A stretch of DNA of 64,000 nucleotides from Desulfobacteraceae bacterium (GTDB lineage: Bacteria > Desulfobacterota > Desulfobacteria > Desulfobacterales > UBA5852), in NCBI GenBank assembly GCA_014237395.1, contig JABZFP010000006.1, forward strand, positions 29,835 through 93,834. Reading direction: 5' to 3'. Below, piece by piece: positions 16,858 to 26,661 of the stretch. Below the pieces are notes generated by a model. That model was given only the letters and a program-made list of their open reading frames with translations, had not been told where the DNA came from and searched no databases. The translations under genes were made by a program, and so were the position numbers. Each line of letters opens with the position of its first letter. Position 1 is the first letter of the stretch.

Positions 16858-19800
16858 ATGCAAAATCAAGAAGAAATTTTGAATCGTTTTCTGGCCGATG
16901 CCCCTGATTCAGGGGCATCGGTGCTCGATTGCCACGGCTTGAAGGGGGCTTCGGCCGCCTTTTTTTTGTGGCAGTGTTATGGCCGCCGCCCCCGGCCCAT
17001 GGTGATTCTGACGGCTGACGCACGCGAGGCGGAAGCGCTTTGGCATGACCTGCTTTTTTTCCGCAGCGATGCTGCGGTGCCGGTCCTCTATTTCCCGCCT
17101 TATAACATCCTGCCCTATAAGGTTCTGGCCTATCACAACGAAACCGCCGCGCGCCGGATCAAGGTGCTCTATACCCTGTTGGATGCCCCCCGGGCCCCCA
17201 TCGTGGTGACGACCATCGGCGCTTTTTTAAAACGCGTGATTCCGAAATCCGAGATGGGCGCCTATGCCGAGCTGCTGATGGTCGGCGAGGACTTGGATCG
17301 GTCGCAATTGGTCGAAAAGCTGATCGACGGCGGCTACAGCCATTCCCAGATTGTCGAAGAGCCCGGCGATTTCTGCGTGCGGGGCGGCATTCTGGACATC
17401 TTTTGCCCGCTTTATGACCACCCGCTGCGGGTGGAGTTTTTTGGGGACACCATCGATTCGTTGCGGTTTTTTTCGGCGGATACCCAGCGGCGGGTCGGTG
17501 AACTTGAAGAGGCCGTGGTATCGCCGGCCCGCGAAGCGATCCTGCCAAGTGACCGCTTGCCTGAAATCATATCCCGCATTCGTTTGCAGGCCAACGATCA
17601 GCAGCTGCCCAAGCATGAAGCGCGTCGCTTGATCAGCGGCATCAAAGAGGAGAAACGCTTCCCGGGTATTGAAAGCCTGCTGCCGCTCATTTCCCCGAAG
17701 CTGGACAGCCTGCTGGCGTATCTACCGTCCAGCGCCCTGATGGTGGAAATTGAGCCGGCCGACATCGAGAAGGCGGCCATCGAGGTGTCTGAGCGGGCCG
17801 CCCAGCACTATGACGCCGCCCGCGCGGAGCAGAAACTCTGCATCGATCCCGACCGATTGTTTTTATCCTGGCCGGAAGCCTGCAGGGTGCTAAACGATCG
17901 TCAGCGGTTGTGCCTGCGCCAGCTTCCCGTTGGCCCACCCGATTTGTCGGGCGAAAACAGGACGCCATGCCTTCGTTATGCCATTGAAGACATTACCCCG
18001 CTGTCGCAGGTCGCATCTACTAGGGGCTCCCGCGAAGAGCGCTCGCCGTTCCAGGCCCTGTCGGGCTGGATCGCCGATCAGATGACCCATGGCCTGGCGG
18101 TGCATCTGGTTTGCCGCAATGCCAATCAGATGGAACGCGTGGCGGGCGTGCTGGAGCCCTATGGCATCGTGTTCGAGCAGGGGACCGCCGGAATCGCGGC
18201 GCCGGAGACGACACCCCAGCGCGTCCGGCTCCTGGAGGGCCAGTTGTCGGCCGGATTCGTCTGGTCGGCGGCCGGGGTTGTCATCCTCACCGATGTGGAC
18301 ATTTTTGGCGTTCGGCGCTCCCGCCCGGGAAAGCGGCGCCGACCGACCGACAAACCGACCATCACCTTCGGCGATCTTCATCAGGGGGATCTCGTGGTGC
18401 ATTCCGAGCACGGCATCGGACAATACGATGGTTTGACCAAGCTCAACTTGAATCGAACCGAAAACGATTTTCTGACGATCAGCTATCGGGACGGTGATCG
18501 ACTCTATCTTCCGGTCGACCGCATGGGGTCTATCCAGAAATACATGGGTGTCGAGGGGGTTACCCCGGTACTGGACAAGATGGGGGGTAAATCCTGGGAA
18601 AAGGTCAAAGCCCGGGTCAAGCGGTCGGCGGAGCGGATTGCCGGTGAATTGCTCAAGCTTTATGCCGCGCGCAAAGTCCGCACCGGTTTCACGTTTCAAT
18701 CCGTCGATGACTATATGGCCGAGTTTGAAGGCGGTTTCCCGTATGAAGAAACACCGGACCAGCTGAAAGCCATCGAGGATGTGCGTCAGGACATGGCCAG
18801 CGCCGTCCCGATGGACCGCTTGATCTGCGGTGACGTGGGCTATGGCAAGACCGAAGTGGCCCTGCGGGCGGCCTTTATGGCGGTATTCAACGGCAAGCAG
18901 GTGGCCGTCCTGGTGCCGACAACCGTATTGGCCGAACAGCATTACGACACCTTCCAGCAGCGGTTCAAGCGCTTCGGGGTCCAGATCGAGAGCCTCAGCC
19001 GGTTTCGTTCCCGGGCCGAGCAAAAGGACATCATCGAACGGCTGGCGGACGGCCGCGTCGATATTGTGATCGGGACCCACCGGTTGCTGCAGAAGGATAT
19101 CCGTTTCCGCGAACTGGGGATCTTTATTCTCGATGAAGAGCAGCGGTTCGGCGTCCGCCACAAGGAAAAGCTGAAAAAGCTGCGTCGCTCCGTTGATGTG
19201 CTGACCCTCACGGCCACGCCCATACCGCGCACACTGCACCTATCGCTGTCCGGTATCCGGGATATCAGCATCATATCGACGCCGCCCGAGTATCGCCGTT
19301 CGATTATTACCTATGTGTCCGAGTATAGCGACGGACTGGTGAAAGAAGCCATTCAGCGCGAAATCAATCGCGGGGGGCAGGTCTATTTTGTCCACAACCA
19401 TGTGGCCAGCATCTTCAATATGGCCGAAAAGATCAGCGCGCTCGTTCCGGAAGCACGCACGGGCGTCGCCCATGGCCAGATGAGTGAGGATGAACTGGAA
19501 CAGGCCATGATGGCGTTTCATCGACGGGATCTCGACGTGTTGGTGACCACGACGATTATCGAGTCCGGGCTCGATATTCCGTCGGCCAATACCATCATCG
19601 TCAATCGCGCCGATCGTTTTGGTCTGGCGCAGATGTATCAGTTGCGGGGACGGGTGGGGCGTGCCGAAGAGCAGGCCTATGCCTTCCTTTTTATTCCCAA
19701 GGAAAGCGGCCTGACGACCCAGGCCCGCAAGCGGCTGAAGGTCCTGATGGAACACAGCGACCTGGGGTCAGGTTTCCAGATCGCGATGAACGATCTGAAA

Positions 19801-20379
19801 ATTCGTGGCGGCGGCACCATCCTGGGCGCTTCGCAGTCCGGCCACATTGCGGCCGTGGGCTACGATATGTTTTTGCAGCTCATGGAAGAAACCATGGCCG
19901 AACTGAAAGGCGAAACCGTTGTCCAGCCCCTGGACCCGGAGATCAACGTTCCTTTTTCGGCCTATATTCCGGAAACGTGTATTCCCGATCTTGATCAACG
20001 CTTGGCCATGTATCGTCGCTTGGCCAAAATTGACGATCCGGCCGACATCCCGGACATCAAAGCTGAATTAGAAGACCGTTTCGGAACGATGCCCACCGTG
20101 ACCCGCAATCTTTTGACCAAAATCCTGCTGAAGGCACTGGCGGTCCGGGCAGGTGTGAAACGCCTCGATTTGAACAATGGTAAAGTGATGCTGGCCTTTT
20201 CGGAGGCCCATCAGAAAAATCCCCAGGGGATTGTGGACGTCATTCGCCGGGATCCCAAACGGTTTCAGTTGACACCCGATTATACCCTCAGCCTGCAAGT
20301 GACCAAAAAGGGTGCGCAGGGCGCCATTGCGCAAGTTAAAAATATCTTGCAGGAAATAGCCCATCATGTTAACGATTGA
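16858..20379 (+). CDS. mfd: Transcription-repair coupling factor Mfd
   Basis: A 1173-residue DNA translocase, full length for Mfd (E. coli about 1148). It releases RNA polymerase stalled at lesions and recruits UvrA. The order is a UvrB-like N-terminal module (FPPYNILPYKVLAYHNE), the RNA-polymerase-interaction domain (GDLVVHSEHGIGQYDGL, about residue 505), helicase motif I GDVGYGKTEVALR (about 658), the Walker B box DEEQRFG (about 759), motif VI QLRGRVGRAEEQAYAF, and the C-terminal TRCF domain that masks UvrA binding. The ATG at 16858 has no strong ribosome site; the leader is only 29 bp from the tRNA. Confidence 0.97.
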   Translation: MQNQEEILNRFLADAPDSGASVLDCHGLKGASAAFFLWQCYGRRPRPMVILTADAREAEALWHDLLFFRSDAAVPVLYFPPYNILPYKVLAYHNETAARRIKVLYTLLDAPRAPIVVTTIGAFLKRVIPKSEMGAYAELLMVGEDLDRSQLVEKLIDGGYSHSQIVEEPGDFCVRGGILDIFCPLYDHPLRVEFFGDTIDSLRFFSADTQRRVGELEEAVVSPAREAILPSDRLPEIISRIRLQANDQQLPKHEARRLISGIKEEKRFPGIESLLPLISPKLDSLLAYLPSSALMVEIEPADIEKAAIEVSERAAQHYDAARAEQKLCIDPDRLFLSWPEACRVLNDRQRLCLRQLPVGPPDLSGENRTPCLRYAIEDITPLSQVASTRGSREERSPFQALSGWIADQMTHGLAVHLVCRNANQMERVAGVLEPYGIVFEQGTAGIAAPETTPQRVRLLEGQLSAGFVWSAAGVVILTDVDIFGVRRSRPGKRRRPTDKPTITFGDLHQGDLVVHSEHGIGQYDGLTKLNLNRTENDFLTISYRDGDRLYLPVDRMGSIQKYMGVEGVTPVLDKMGGKSWEKVKARVKRSAERIAGELLKLYAARKVRTGFTFQSVDDYMAEFEGGFPYEETPDQLKAIEDVRQDMASAVPMDRLICGDVGYGKTEVALRAAFMAVFNGKQVAVLVPTTVLAEQHYDTFQQRFKRFGVQIESLSRFRSRAEQKDIIERLADGRVDIVIGTHRLLQKDIRFRELGIFILDEEQRFGVRHKEKLKKLRRSVDVLTLTATPIPRTLHLSLSGIRDISIISTPPEYRRSIITYVSEYSDGLVKEAIQREINRGGQVYFVHNHVASIFNMAEKISALVPEARTGVAHGQMSEDELEQAMMAFHRRDLDVLVTTTIIESGLDIPSANTIIVNRADRFGLAQMYQLRGRVGRAEEQAYAFLFIPKESGLTTQARKRLKVLMEHSDLGSGFQIAMNDLKIRGGGTILGASQSGHIAAVGYDMFLQLMEETMAELKGETVVQPLDPEINVPFSAYIPETCIPDLDQRLAMYRRLAKIDDPADIPDIKAELEDRFGTMPTVTRNLLTKILLKALAVRAGVKRLDLNNGKVMLAFSEAHQKNPQGIVDVIRRDPKRFQLTPDYTLSLQVTKKGAQGAIAQVKNILQEIAHHVND

Positions 20380-20470
20380 AAGATTATCTATTTAGAATCC
20401 TTAGCAATAATGAGAAATGACGCGCTTTCGAATGGTGGTGCGCATTTCCTTTTCCATGATGGGGGCGCCC

Positions 20471-21196
20471 ATGCGCCATGATCTGATCATTGTCCTGATC
20501 GCCCTCCTGCTGATCGGCGGTTATGGCTGCCAGCCGGAATCAAGCGTCGAGCGTAATACGGTCCTGATGACCGTCGGGCAGCGGGCGTTGAGGGTGGATG
20601 AATTTGAACGTGCGTATCGTGTTTTTCGATCCGCGCATGGTGCTGGCCTGGAGGAGGACCCGGCTGTCGAACGGGCGACCAGACTGCGGTTTATTCACCA
20701 AGTGGCCGAGCAACTGGTGCTTCTTGAGTATGCCCGTGATATTGGCCTGGAGATATCCGCTGACGCATTGAACACGGCTGTCGAAGACATCCGGGGGGAT
20801 TATCCGGATGACCTCTTCGAACAGATGCTGCTGGAAAACGCGGTTAATTTCGAGGATTGGAAACATGCCTTGTGGGTAAGGCTGACCATTGACCGGCTGA
20901 TTCAGCAGGAGTTGACCGCCAACGTCCAGATTACGGAAAAGGATATTGAAGCCTATTATCAGCATCTGGACGCTGAGCAACTGGTACCGCCCTCCGCGTT
21001 GGAAGGAGAGGGCGCCGATCAGATCGACCAGATGATCATTCAACAGCTTCGTCGTCAAAAAACCGAACAAGCCTATACCCCCTGGATGGAAGGCTTGAAA
21101 GCTAAATATCCGGTCGATATTGACCAGGCCGTGGTTCAACAGGTTATTGCCGATATCGGTGCCCCGGCTGAGGATGGTGGCGAGCGCGCCCCCTGA
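20471..21196 (+). CDS. Lipoprotein with SurA-like chaperone N-domain
   Basis: With ATG 20471 as start the protein has 241 residues and a clean lipoprotein signal: a hydrophobic core ending LLIGGYGC, with Cys20 as the lipidation site. The frame is open from 20417, which would add 18 residues before the signal. The rest resembles the helical chaperone part of SurA/PpiC proteins (VLMTVGQRALRVDEFERAY, YDIGLEIS-type helices, VQITEKDIEAYY), but the PPIase core is missing. It is likely a periplasmic or outer-membrane-tethered folding factor, in an operon with the following SurA-like gene 43 bp away. Confidence 0.75.
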   Translation: MRHDLIIVLIALLLIGGYGCQPESSVERNTVLMTVGQRALRVDEFERAYRVFRSAHGAGLEEDPAVERATRLRFIHQVAEQLVLLEYARDIGLEISADALNTAVEDIRGDYPDDLFEQMLLENAVNFEDWKHALWVRLTIDRLIQQELTANVQITEKDIEAYYQHLDAEQLVPPSALEGEGADQIDQMIIQQLRRQKTEQAYTPWMEGLKAKYPVDIDQAVVQQVIADIGAPAEDGGERAP

Positions 21197-21239
21197 GTGG
21201 TCCGGACATTCGCATTTCCATTTTAGGAGCAGGAAATAC

Positions 21240-22256
21240 ATGGATTTAAAAACGCTTACCCCCCGATGCATTCATCCGATGGTCGCCGTTGCGCTGTGCG
21301 GATTGTGGTTATGGGTTGTCGGGGCCGCTGTTGACGCTCGCTCCGCTGAGGGCGTTCTTGTGGATCGTATTGTGGCGCAGGTCAACGATGACATCATCAC
21401 CCTGTACGAACTCAACCGCAAGGTTGCGCCCTACATCAAACGGGTACAGGCCATGGCGCGTCCACTCGAGGAAGAGCGACGTATGATTTACGAGCTGCGC
21501 GAAAAAGTGCTCAACCAGATGGTGGATGAAAAACTGACCGACCAGGAGATTGAACGCTACAACATCCGCGTCAGTGAAGAGGCGATCGACAATACGATCG
21601 AGGAGATGAAAAAGCAGCGGCGCATGACGGATCAGCAGTTGCGTGATTCGTTGCAAAAAGAAGGCCTCACGATGGAGGAATACCGGACGCAGATGGAAAA
21701 CCAGATTCTGCGGGTGCGGCTGGTCAACCGCGAGGTAAAATCGAAAATCGTGATTACCGATGAAGATATCCGGGCCTACTATGAAAAAAACAAAGCCCAA
21801 TACGTGGGGGAGGGGCGCGTCGATTTGCGCCATGCCATGATGGCCGTTTCCCCGTCGGCCGGTGAAGCGGAAAAGCAAGCCCTGCGCGATAAAATGGCGG
21901 TCATCCGCCAGAAGGTGATCGATGGAAACCCATTCGACGACGCGGTGCGCGAGTCCGTGCCATCGGCGGAAATAAAAGACGTCGGTTATTTGGGGTCTTT
22001 TGCGCTCAACGATTTGGCGCCTCAGATTCTGGCGGCCCTTGAGGGTTTGAAGACCGGCGATGTGACGGATATCGTGGACACCGGCCAAAGCCTGCAGCTT
22101 TTCTATGTCGAAGCGATGCATGAGGGGCAGGGGAAAACGCTTGAAGAGGTTTCCGCCGAAATCGAAAACATTCTTTATGATGAAATCGTCAATCAGAAAT
22201 TCATGACCTGGCTGACCGATCTGAGAGAACGGTCGCACATCCGAATCATTCGCTGA
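21240..22256 (+). CDS. SurA-like periplasmic peptidyl-prolyl cis-trans isomerase
   Basis: A 338-residue secreted protein. Start ATG 21240 follows AGGAGCAGG and gives a signal peptide ending near DARSAEG. SurA N-terminal domain: LVDRIVAQVNDDIITLYEL (about residues 39-57) and helices to about 170. One parvulin domain follows (RVDLRHAMMAVSP ... DVGYLGSFALNDLAPQI ... LQLFYVEAMHEG, about 200-300). It would chaperone outer-membrane proteins through the periplasm. SurA proper often has two parvulin domains; this has one, like many deltaproteobacterial versions. Preceded by the SurA-like lipoprotein gene. Confidence 0.9.
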   Translation: MDLKTLTPRCIHPMVAVALCGLWLWVVGAAVDARSAEGVLVDRIVAQVNDDIITLYELNRKVAPYIKRVQAMARPLEEERRMIYELREKVLNQMVDEKLTDQEIERYNIRVSEEAIDNTIEEMKKQRRMTDQQLRDSLQKEGLTMEEYRTQMENQILRVRLVNREVKSKIVITDEDIRAYYEKNKAQYVGEGRVDLRHAMMAVSPSAGEAEKQALRDKMAVIRQKVIDGNPFDDAVRESVPSAEIKDVGYLGSFALNDLAPQILAALEGLKTGDVTDIVDTGQSLQLFYVEAMHEGQGKTLEEVSAEIENILYDEIVNQKFMTWLTDLRERSHIRIIR

Positions 22257-22321
22257 AGCCGTGATAAGGTGTTTCATGCCATGCCGCAAGGCATGCGTGC
22301 TTTTGTCAGGCGGAGGATGCC

Positions 22322-23104
22322 ATGACCCAAAACGGTAAAATGTCCTCTTATGGCCTGTACCTCCAAACGGTGCGCGTCGAGAAGGGTATTTCCATTGAAC
22401 AGGTGGCCGAGGAAAGCCGGATACGGGCGGAAATTCTGCGTAGTATCGAGGCGGAAGATCACGCCAAACTGCCGGATGATGTCTTTGTCAAAGGGTTTTT
22501 GCGGATATTTGCCCAGGTGATCGGGGCCGATCCGGAAGAGGCCCTGCGGCGTTTCGATGTCCGGCGAAAACCCGTGCCGGCGGCCGAGATCCATTCCAAC
22601 AGGGGCAAGGAGAAATCGCCGCGGCTCTGGCTGACGGTTCTCTGGGTCGCGGCGATGATGATAGGCCTTGTCGGGGGTACCCTCGTGGTCTATCAGATGG
22701 TCTACCATAAAGGGCAGGCTGCAGCCCCGCACGAGGTGACGGTGAAAACGCAGGAAGACAGCCCCCCTATCTCCCCTGCGAAAGAATCGTCTTCCGCCGA
22801 GACGCCGGCGGAAACGGCTGAAACGATGATGGAGGCCACGCCCCCCCAAACCAAGGCGGTTGAAAAACCGGCCGCCTACGCGCTTGAGATCGTCTGTCAT
22901 GAAGACACATGGTTGAAAATCATCGCGGACGATGCGCGTGCCACGGAACATCAAATGAAACCTGGTGATAAGATCACGTTGAATGCAGAAACCATGTTCA
23001 ACTTGCTGATTGGCAATGCCGGAGGGATATCGGTCCAGTTGAATGGTCAACCGGTGCCGGTGCCGGGCAGCAGTGGCCAGGTGGTCAATTTGCAACTGCC
23101 CTGA
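22322..23104 (+). CDS. RodZ-like helix-turn-helix membrane protein
   Basis: A 260-residue bitopic protein in RodZ arrangement. A cytosolic HTH_25 domain (GLYLQTVRVEKGISIEQVAEE ... LPDDVFVKGFLRIFAQVIG, residues 10-75), a single span (LWLTVLWVAAMMIGLVGGTLVVY, about 101-123), a Pro/Glu/Thr-rich linker and a periplasmic DUF4115 domain (LEIVCHEDTWLKIIADD ... NLLIGNAGGISVQLNGQPV). RodZ links MreB to the elongation complex. GGCGGAGGATGCC precedes the ATG. It follows the SurA-like gene by 65 bp. Confidence 0.87.
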   Translation: MTQNGKMSSYGLYLQTVRVEKGISIEQVAEESRIRAEILRSIEAEDHAKLPDDVFVKGFLRIFAQVIGADPEEALRRFDVRRKPVPAAEIHSNRGKEKSPRLWLTVLWVAAMMIGLVGGTLVVYQMVYHKGQAAAPHEVTVKTQEDSPPISPAKESSSAETPAETAETMMEATPPQTKAVEKPAAYALEIVCHEDTWLKIIADDARATEHQMKPGDKITLNAETMFNLLIGNAGGISVQLNGQPVPVPGSSGQVVNLQLP

Positions 23105-23147
23105 CGGGTGGATCGAACCAAAACGCGTTCCAATGATGACGGGACAC

Positions 23148-24500
23148 ATGTTGAACCAAAACAGTAAAATTATGGTGGACAGCATCAAACGCCTGCTGCG
23201 GCGCGGGGCCACGACCAATTTGCGCAAAATTGTGGAAAAGACCCATGCGGCCGATCTGTCCATCGTGTTTCGTTCCCTTTCGGTGGCCAACCAGCTCCAG
23301 CTGTTGCATATGATTCGCGATACGGAGAAAAAAGGCATCCTGTTCAGCGAACTGGACGAGGATACGTTTTCCGCCCTGTCGAATGAGCTCGCACTTGAGG
23401 ATATCGTCGAAGTTCTGGAGCAGATGCCTTCCGATGATGTGGCCGACCTGATCGGGCGGTTGCCGGAAGAAAAATCGGATGCCATTCTTGAAAAGATGCG
23501 AAAAGAAGGATCCGAAGAAATCGAAGGACTGCTCAAATACGATGACGATACGGCCGGCGGTATCATGGTCACGGATTTTATTGCGCTGCCGCAGGATCTG
23601 ACCGCCAATGAGGCCATCAAACAGATTCAAACCGAGTACCATGATGTGGAGATGCCCTTTTATCTCTATGTGGTGGACGAGTACGGCAAGCTGGTGGGCG
23701 TCAGTTCCCTGCGCCAGCTGGTGGTGGTGTCGCCGGAAACGACGCTTAAACAATTCATGACCACGGATGTCTTCGCTGTCGGTACGGATGTCGATCAGGA
23801 AGAAGTCGCTAAACTCGTCGCGCGCTATGACATCCTGGCGGTACCCGTCGTAGACGAATCCAATCGTCTGGAGGGGATCGTCACGGTGGACGATGTCATC
23901 GATATTTTTCGCCAGGAAGCCACCGAAGACATGTTGAAAATGGCCGGCGTCGGGGATGAGTATGTCGAGACGCAGTCCATTTACCGTAGCACCAAAACAC
24001 GCCTGCCCTGGCTGCTGGCCAGTTGTGCCGGCGGTATCATGGCGCTGTTCATCATCGGTCGCTTCGAAGGCACCCTCTATCGGTTTGCCTATCTGGCGGC
24101 GTTTATCCCCGTCATCATGGGCATGGGGGGCAATATCGGGACGCAATCATCCACCATTGTCGTTCGTGGCCTGGCCACCGGGCGACTCAACGTCCGGGAC
24201 TTTTGGCGTGTGGTGTCCAAGGAACTGGCCATCGGATTGATCCTGGGTGGTTTTTATGCCGTCCTGATCGGCACAGTGGCGCAGGTTCAGTATACGGTGC
24301 AGATGCTGGCCCTGACCGTCGGCCTTGCCGTCATCATTTCCATGACGGTGGCGGCGCTGGTCGGTTCGGGGGTGCCGCTGCTCTTGGCGCGCATCAACAT
24401 CGATCCCGCCGTGGCCACCGGCCCCTTTGTCACGACATCGATCGATATCATCAGCGTTTACTGCTATTTCATCTTGGCAACGACCTTGCTTGGTATTTGA
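23148..24500 (+). CDS. mgtE: Magnesium transporter MgtE
   Basis: A 450-residue MgtE channel from ATG 23148 (ACGGGA upstream); the frame is open further up and ATG 23133 is an alternative. An N-terminal superhelical domain (LSNELALEDIVEVLEQMPSD ... LPEEKSDAILEKM) is followed by two CBS domains (GIMVTDFIALPQDLTANEAI; MTTDVFAVGTDVDQEEVAKL ... VVDESNRLEGIVTVDDVIDI) that sense cytosolic Mg2+, and five spans including FIPVIMGMGGNIGTQSSTIV, the family pore signature. Its stop is 3 bp before recO. Confidence 0.95.
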   Translation: MLNQNSKIMVDSIKRLLRRGATTNLRKIVEKTHAADLSIVFRSLSVANQLQLLHMIRDTEKKGILFSELDEDTFSALSNELALEDIVEVLEQMPSDDVADLIGRLPEEKSDAILEKMRKEGSEEIEGLLKYDDDTAGGIMVTDFIALPQDLTANEAIKQIQTEYHDVEMPFYLYVVDEYGKLVGVSSLRQLVVVSPETTLKQFMTTDVFAVGTDVDQEEVAKLVARYDILAVPVVDESNRLEGIVTVDDVIDIFRQEATEDMLKMAGVGDEYVETQSIYRSTKTRLPWLLASCAGGIMALFIIGRFEGTLYRFAYLAAFIPVIMGMGGNIGTQSSTIVVRGLATGRLNVRDFWRVVSKELAIGLILGGFYAVLIGTVAQVQYTVQMLALTVGLAVIISMTVAALVGSGVPLLLARINIDPAVATGPFVTTSIDIISVYCYFILATTLLGI

Positions 24501-24503
24501 CGC

Positions 24504-25307
24504 ATGCCGACCTTCACCACACCTGCCGTTTTGCTTCGACGCGTCGAATATGGTGATTTCGATTTGATATTGACCCTTTTTACCGAGGCGACCGGCAAGA
24601 TCAGCGTGATTGCCAAACACGCCAAAAAAAGTAAAAAGCGGTTTGCCGGTGTGCTGGAGCTGTTTACGATCCTGAACATTACGTGTCAGACGCCCCGCCG
24701 GTCCGGCCTGCCCGTGCTGCAGGAAGCACAGCTTGAAGAGCCCTTTGCCGCCATCCGCGAAAATATGCTGCACACGGCATATGCCAGCTACTGGGCCGAA
24801 CTCGTGGCGACCTGGGCCGAGGAAGCCCAGCAACTGGATCGGTTGTACCGCCTGCTGGTCTTTATGCTGGCGGGGTTGGACCGCCACCAGATGGACCCGG
24901 CATTGCTCAACCTGATCTTTCAGATGCGGTTTCTGGACATTGCCGGATTGTGTCCGAATCTCAATTACTGCTGTGTCTGCAAAACGGGTTTGGACAACCT
25001 CGCCCATCATGTCTCGGGATTTGACCTGCCCCGTGGTGGATTGCGCTGTCATTGCTGCGGCGAGGATGACGAGACGCATGTCTGTCTTTCCCGGGGGACC
25101 ATCAAGCAGCTGCAATGGCTTGCCGAGGGGGATTTGAACCGTGTTGGGCGCCTGCGGTTTTCATCGCAGGGCATGAACGAAGCCCAGCGGTTTCTGGAGA
25201 CCTTCGTGCCCTATCATCTGGGCAAGGAGCCCCGCAGTTTAAAGGTGCTGCGCCAGATTCGCCCGGTGATGAACGTGCCGGCGCCGGCGGTTGCGGAAGG
25301 CCGCTGA
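24504..25307 (+). CDS. recO: DNA repair protein RecO
   Basis: A 267-residue RecO, which loads RecA onto SSB-coated gaps with RecR. The N-terminal OB-fold begins PAVLLRRVEYGDFDLILTLFT and includes KHAKKSKKRFAGVLELF; the central helical part has FQMRFLDIAGLCPNL. A zinc site CCVCKTGLDN ... LRCHCCGEDDE (CxxC twice, about residues 153-193) is the usual form. Starts 3 bp after mgtE and overlaps the kinase gene after it by 1 nt, so the run mgtE-recO-kinase is probably one transcript. Confidence 0.94.
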   Translation: MPTFTTPAVLLRRVEYGDFDLILTLFTEATGKISVIAKHAKKSKKRFAGVLELFTILNITCQTPRRSGLPVLQEAQLEEPFAAIRENMLHTAYASYWAELVATWAEEAQQLDRLYRLLVFMLAGLDRHQMDPALLNLIFQMRFLDIAGLCPNLNYCCVCKTGLDNLAHHVSGFDLPRGGLRCHCCGEDDETHVCLSRGTIKQLQWLAEGDLNRVGRLRFSSQGMNEAQRFLETFVPYHLGKEPRSLKVLRQIRPVMNVPAPAVAEGR

Positions 25308-26401
25308 TGGAGGGGATCAAAACCAACCGGATTGCGGACATCGTGGCTGAAAATGCCGTGCAGGCATCCGCGCCCTGTCGGGTGGACATGGGCGGGACCC
25401 TGGATATCGGCACCTTCTATTACCCCTTGCAGCACGCCGGTCCCTGCACGTTCAACATGGCGCTCGATATGCGCACGACTGTCGAGCTGGAACCTTACCG
25501 GACCGGCTGGATCAAGGTGAGTTCCCGGGGATTTGAAAGTGCGGCCTATCCGTTGGATCAAGCCCCTTTCAATCACCCCCTGGGCCTGATGTTCGCGGTG
25601 GCCAGTCATTTCAATGCGCCCGGGCTGCATATCAAGATCGACAGCGCTTCTCCGCCGCGGAGCGCGCTGGGCGGCTCTTCGGTGGCGGCGGTGGCCCTGG
25701 TGGGCGCTCTGGCGCGCGCCCGCGGGATGGCTGGCGGTGAAGATTTGAACCGGGAACAAATCGTACGGCGGGCCCATCGTATCGAAGAAACCGTGGCCGG
25801 TGTCCCTTGCGGCATGCAGGACCAGCTCGGGGCCGCCTATGGCGGGGCGCATACCTGGCACTGGGAGATTGCCGCTGACGGCCTGGCGATTCGTCGCGAG
25901 CCGGTTTCGCGGGCCATGACGCCGGAAATCTTCAAGGCCCACTTCCTGGTGGCTTATTGCGGCATCCCGCATGCGTCGAAGGACATCAACGGCACCTGGG
26001 TGCGGCAATTTATCGCCGGGCGGGAACGACAGCGTTGGATCCAGGTGGCGGAATGTGTGCGTCGCTTCAGTGCCGCCCTCAACGCAGGCCAATGGGCGGC
26101 GGCCGCCATTGCCATGAATGAAGAAACCGCCTTGCGCCGCGTCATGACACCGGAAGTGCTGGATGTGATCGGCGAGGATCTGGTGACGGCCGCGCGGGAC
26201 CGTGGGTGCGGCGGTCGGTTTACCGGCGCGGGGGGCGGAGGCTGCCTGTGGGCGGTGGGGGCCGCCGACCCCATCCAACAGCTCCGCGCGGATTGGCGTG
26301 GCATTTTAGCCAAGCGCAAGGGGGCCGCCTTATTGGATGTGGCGCCTGACCTGGAAGGTCTGCAGATCACCACCCGGCCGCGTCGTGGCCGGGGAGACTG
26401 A
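25307..26401 (+). CDS. GHMP-family sugar/metabolite kinase
   Basis: A 364-residue GHMP kinase. N-terminal APCRVDMGGTLDIGTF is the substrate-binding segment; SPPRSALGGSSVAAVALVG (about residues 119-137) is the ATP-binding glycine-rich motif 2; GCGGRFTGAGGGGCLWAV (about 303-320) is motif 3. The first motif and AGVPCGMQDQLGAAYGG resemble galactokinase and heptose-7-phosphate kinase groups, so a sugar is the likely acceptor, but the substrate cannot be fixed. ATG overlaps the recO stop (TGATG). It precedes glyQ by 260 bp. Confidence 0.87.
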   Translation: MEGIKTNRIADIVAENAVQASAPCRVDMGGTLDIGTFYYPLQHAGPCTFNMALDMRTTVELEPYRTGWIKVSSRGFESAAYPLDQAPFNHPLGLMFAVASHFNAPGLHIKIDSASPPRSALGGSSVAAVALVGALARARGMAGGEDLNREQIVRRAHRIEETVAGVPCGMQDQLGAAYGGAHTWHWEIAADGLAIRREPVSRAMTPEIFKAHFLVAYCGIPHASKDINGTWVRQFIAGRERQRWIQVAECVRRFSAALNAGQWAAAAIAMNEETALRRVMTPEVLDVIGEDLVTAARDRGCGGRFTGAGGGGCLWAVGAADPIQQLRADWRGILAKRKGAALLDVAPDLEGLQITTRPRRGRGD

Positions 26402-26661
26402 ATCCACCGCGCCGGTCGGTCCGCTTTTGTTTTCGGAGAATGGCATCGCCGATGGCGGCGAGGCCCCTATACAGAACAGAAGTGGTTTCAAAACCTCAGA
26501 TCACGTTCAAGGGCAAGGCCCAGCTTGATGAAAAAGCGGAGCATATTCAGTAATATGTGAGCATTTTGAAGCGGGCTGCAACGCCGCCAATGGGCGTTTG
26601 AAGGGGTTTTGAAATGGCTTCTCACCAAGCATCAAGGAACCCAGTGCCGAGGAGTTGTTTT

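Noticed and set aside
17890..19239. 449-codon open frame opposite mfd
   Set aside because: Entirely within the conserved mfd coding sequence on the other strand; no protein family features.
22274..23620. 448-codon minus-strand frame across the rodZ-like and mgtE genes
   Set aside because: Ser/Arg-rich, antisense to two well-supported genes, no start signal.
26402..26661. Search for a T-box or glycine riboswitch before glyQ
   Set aside because: No specifier stem, T-box sequence or glycine-aptamer core was visible; only a short AACGCC/GGCGTT hairpin.
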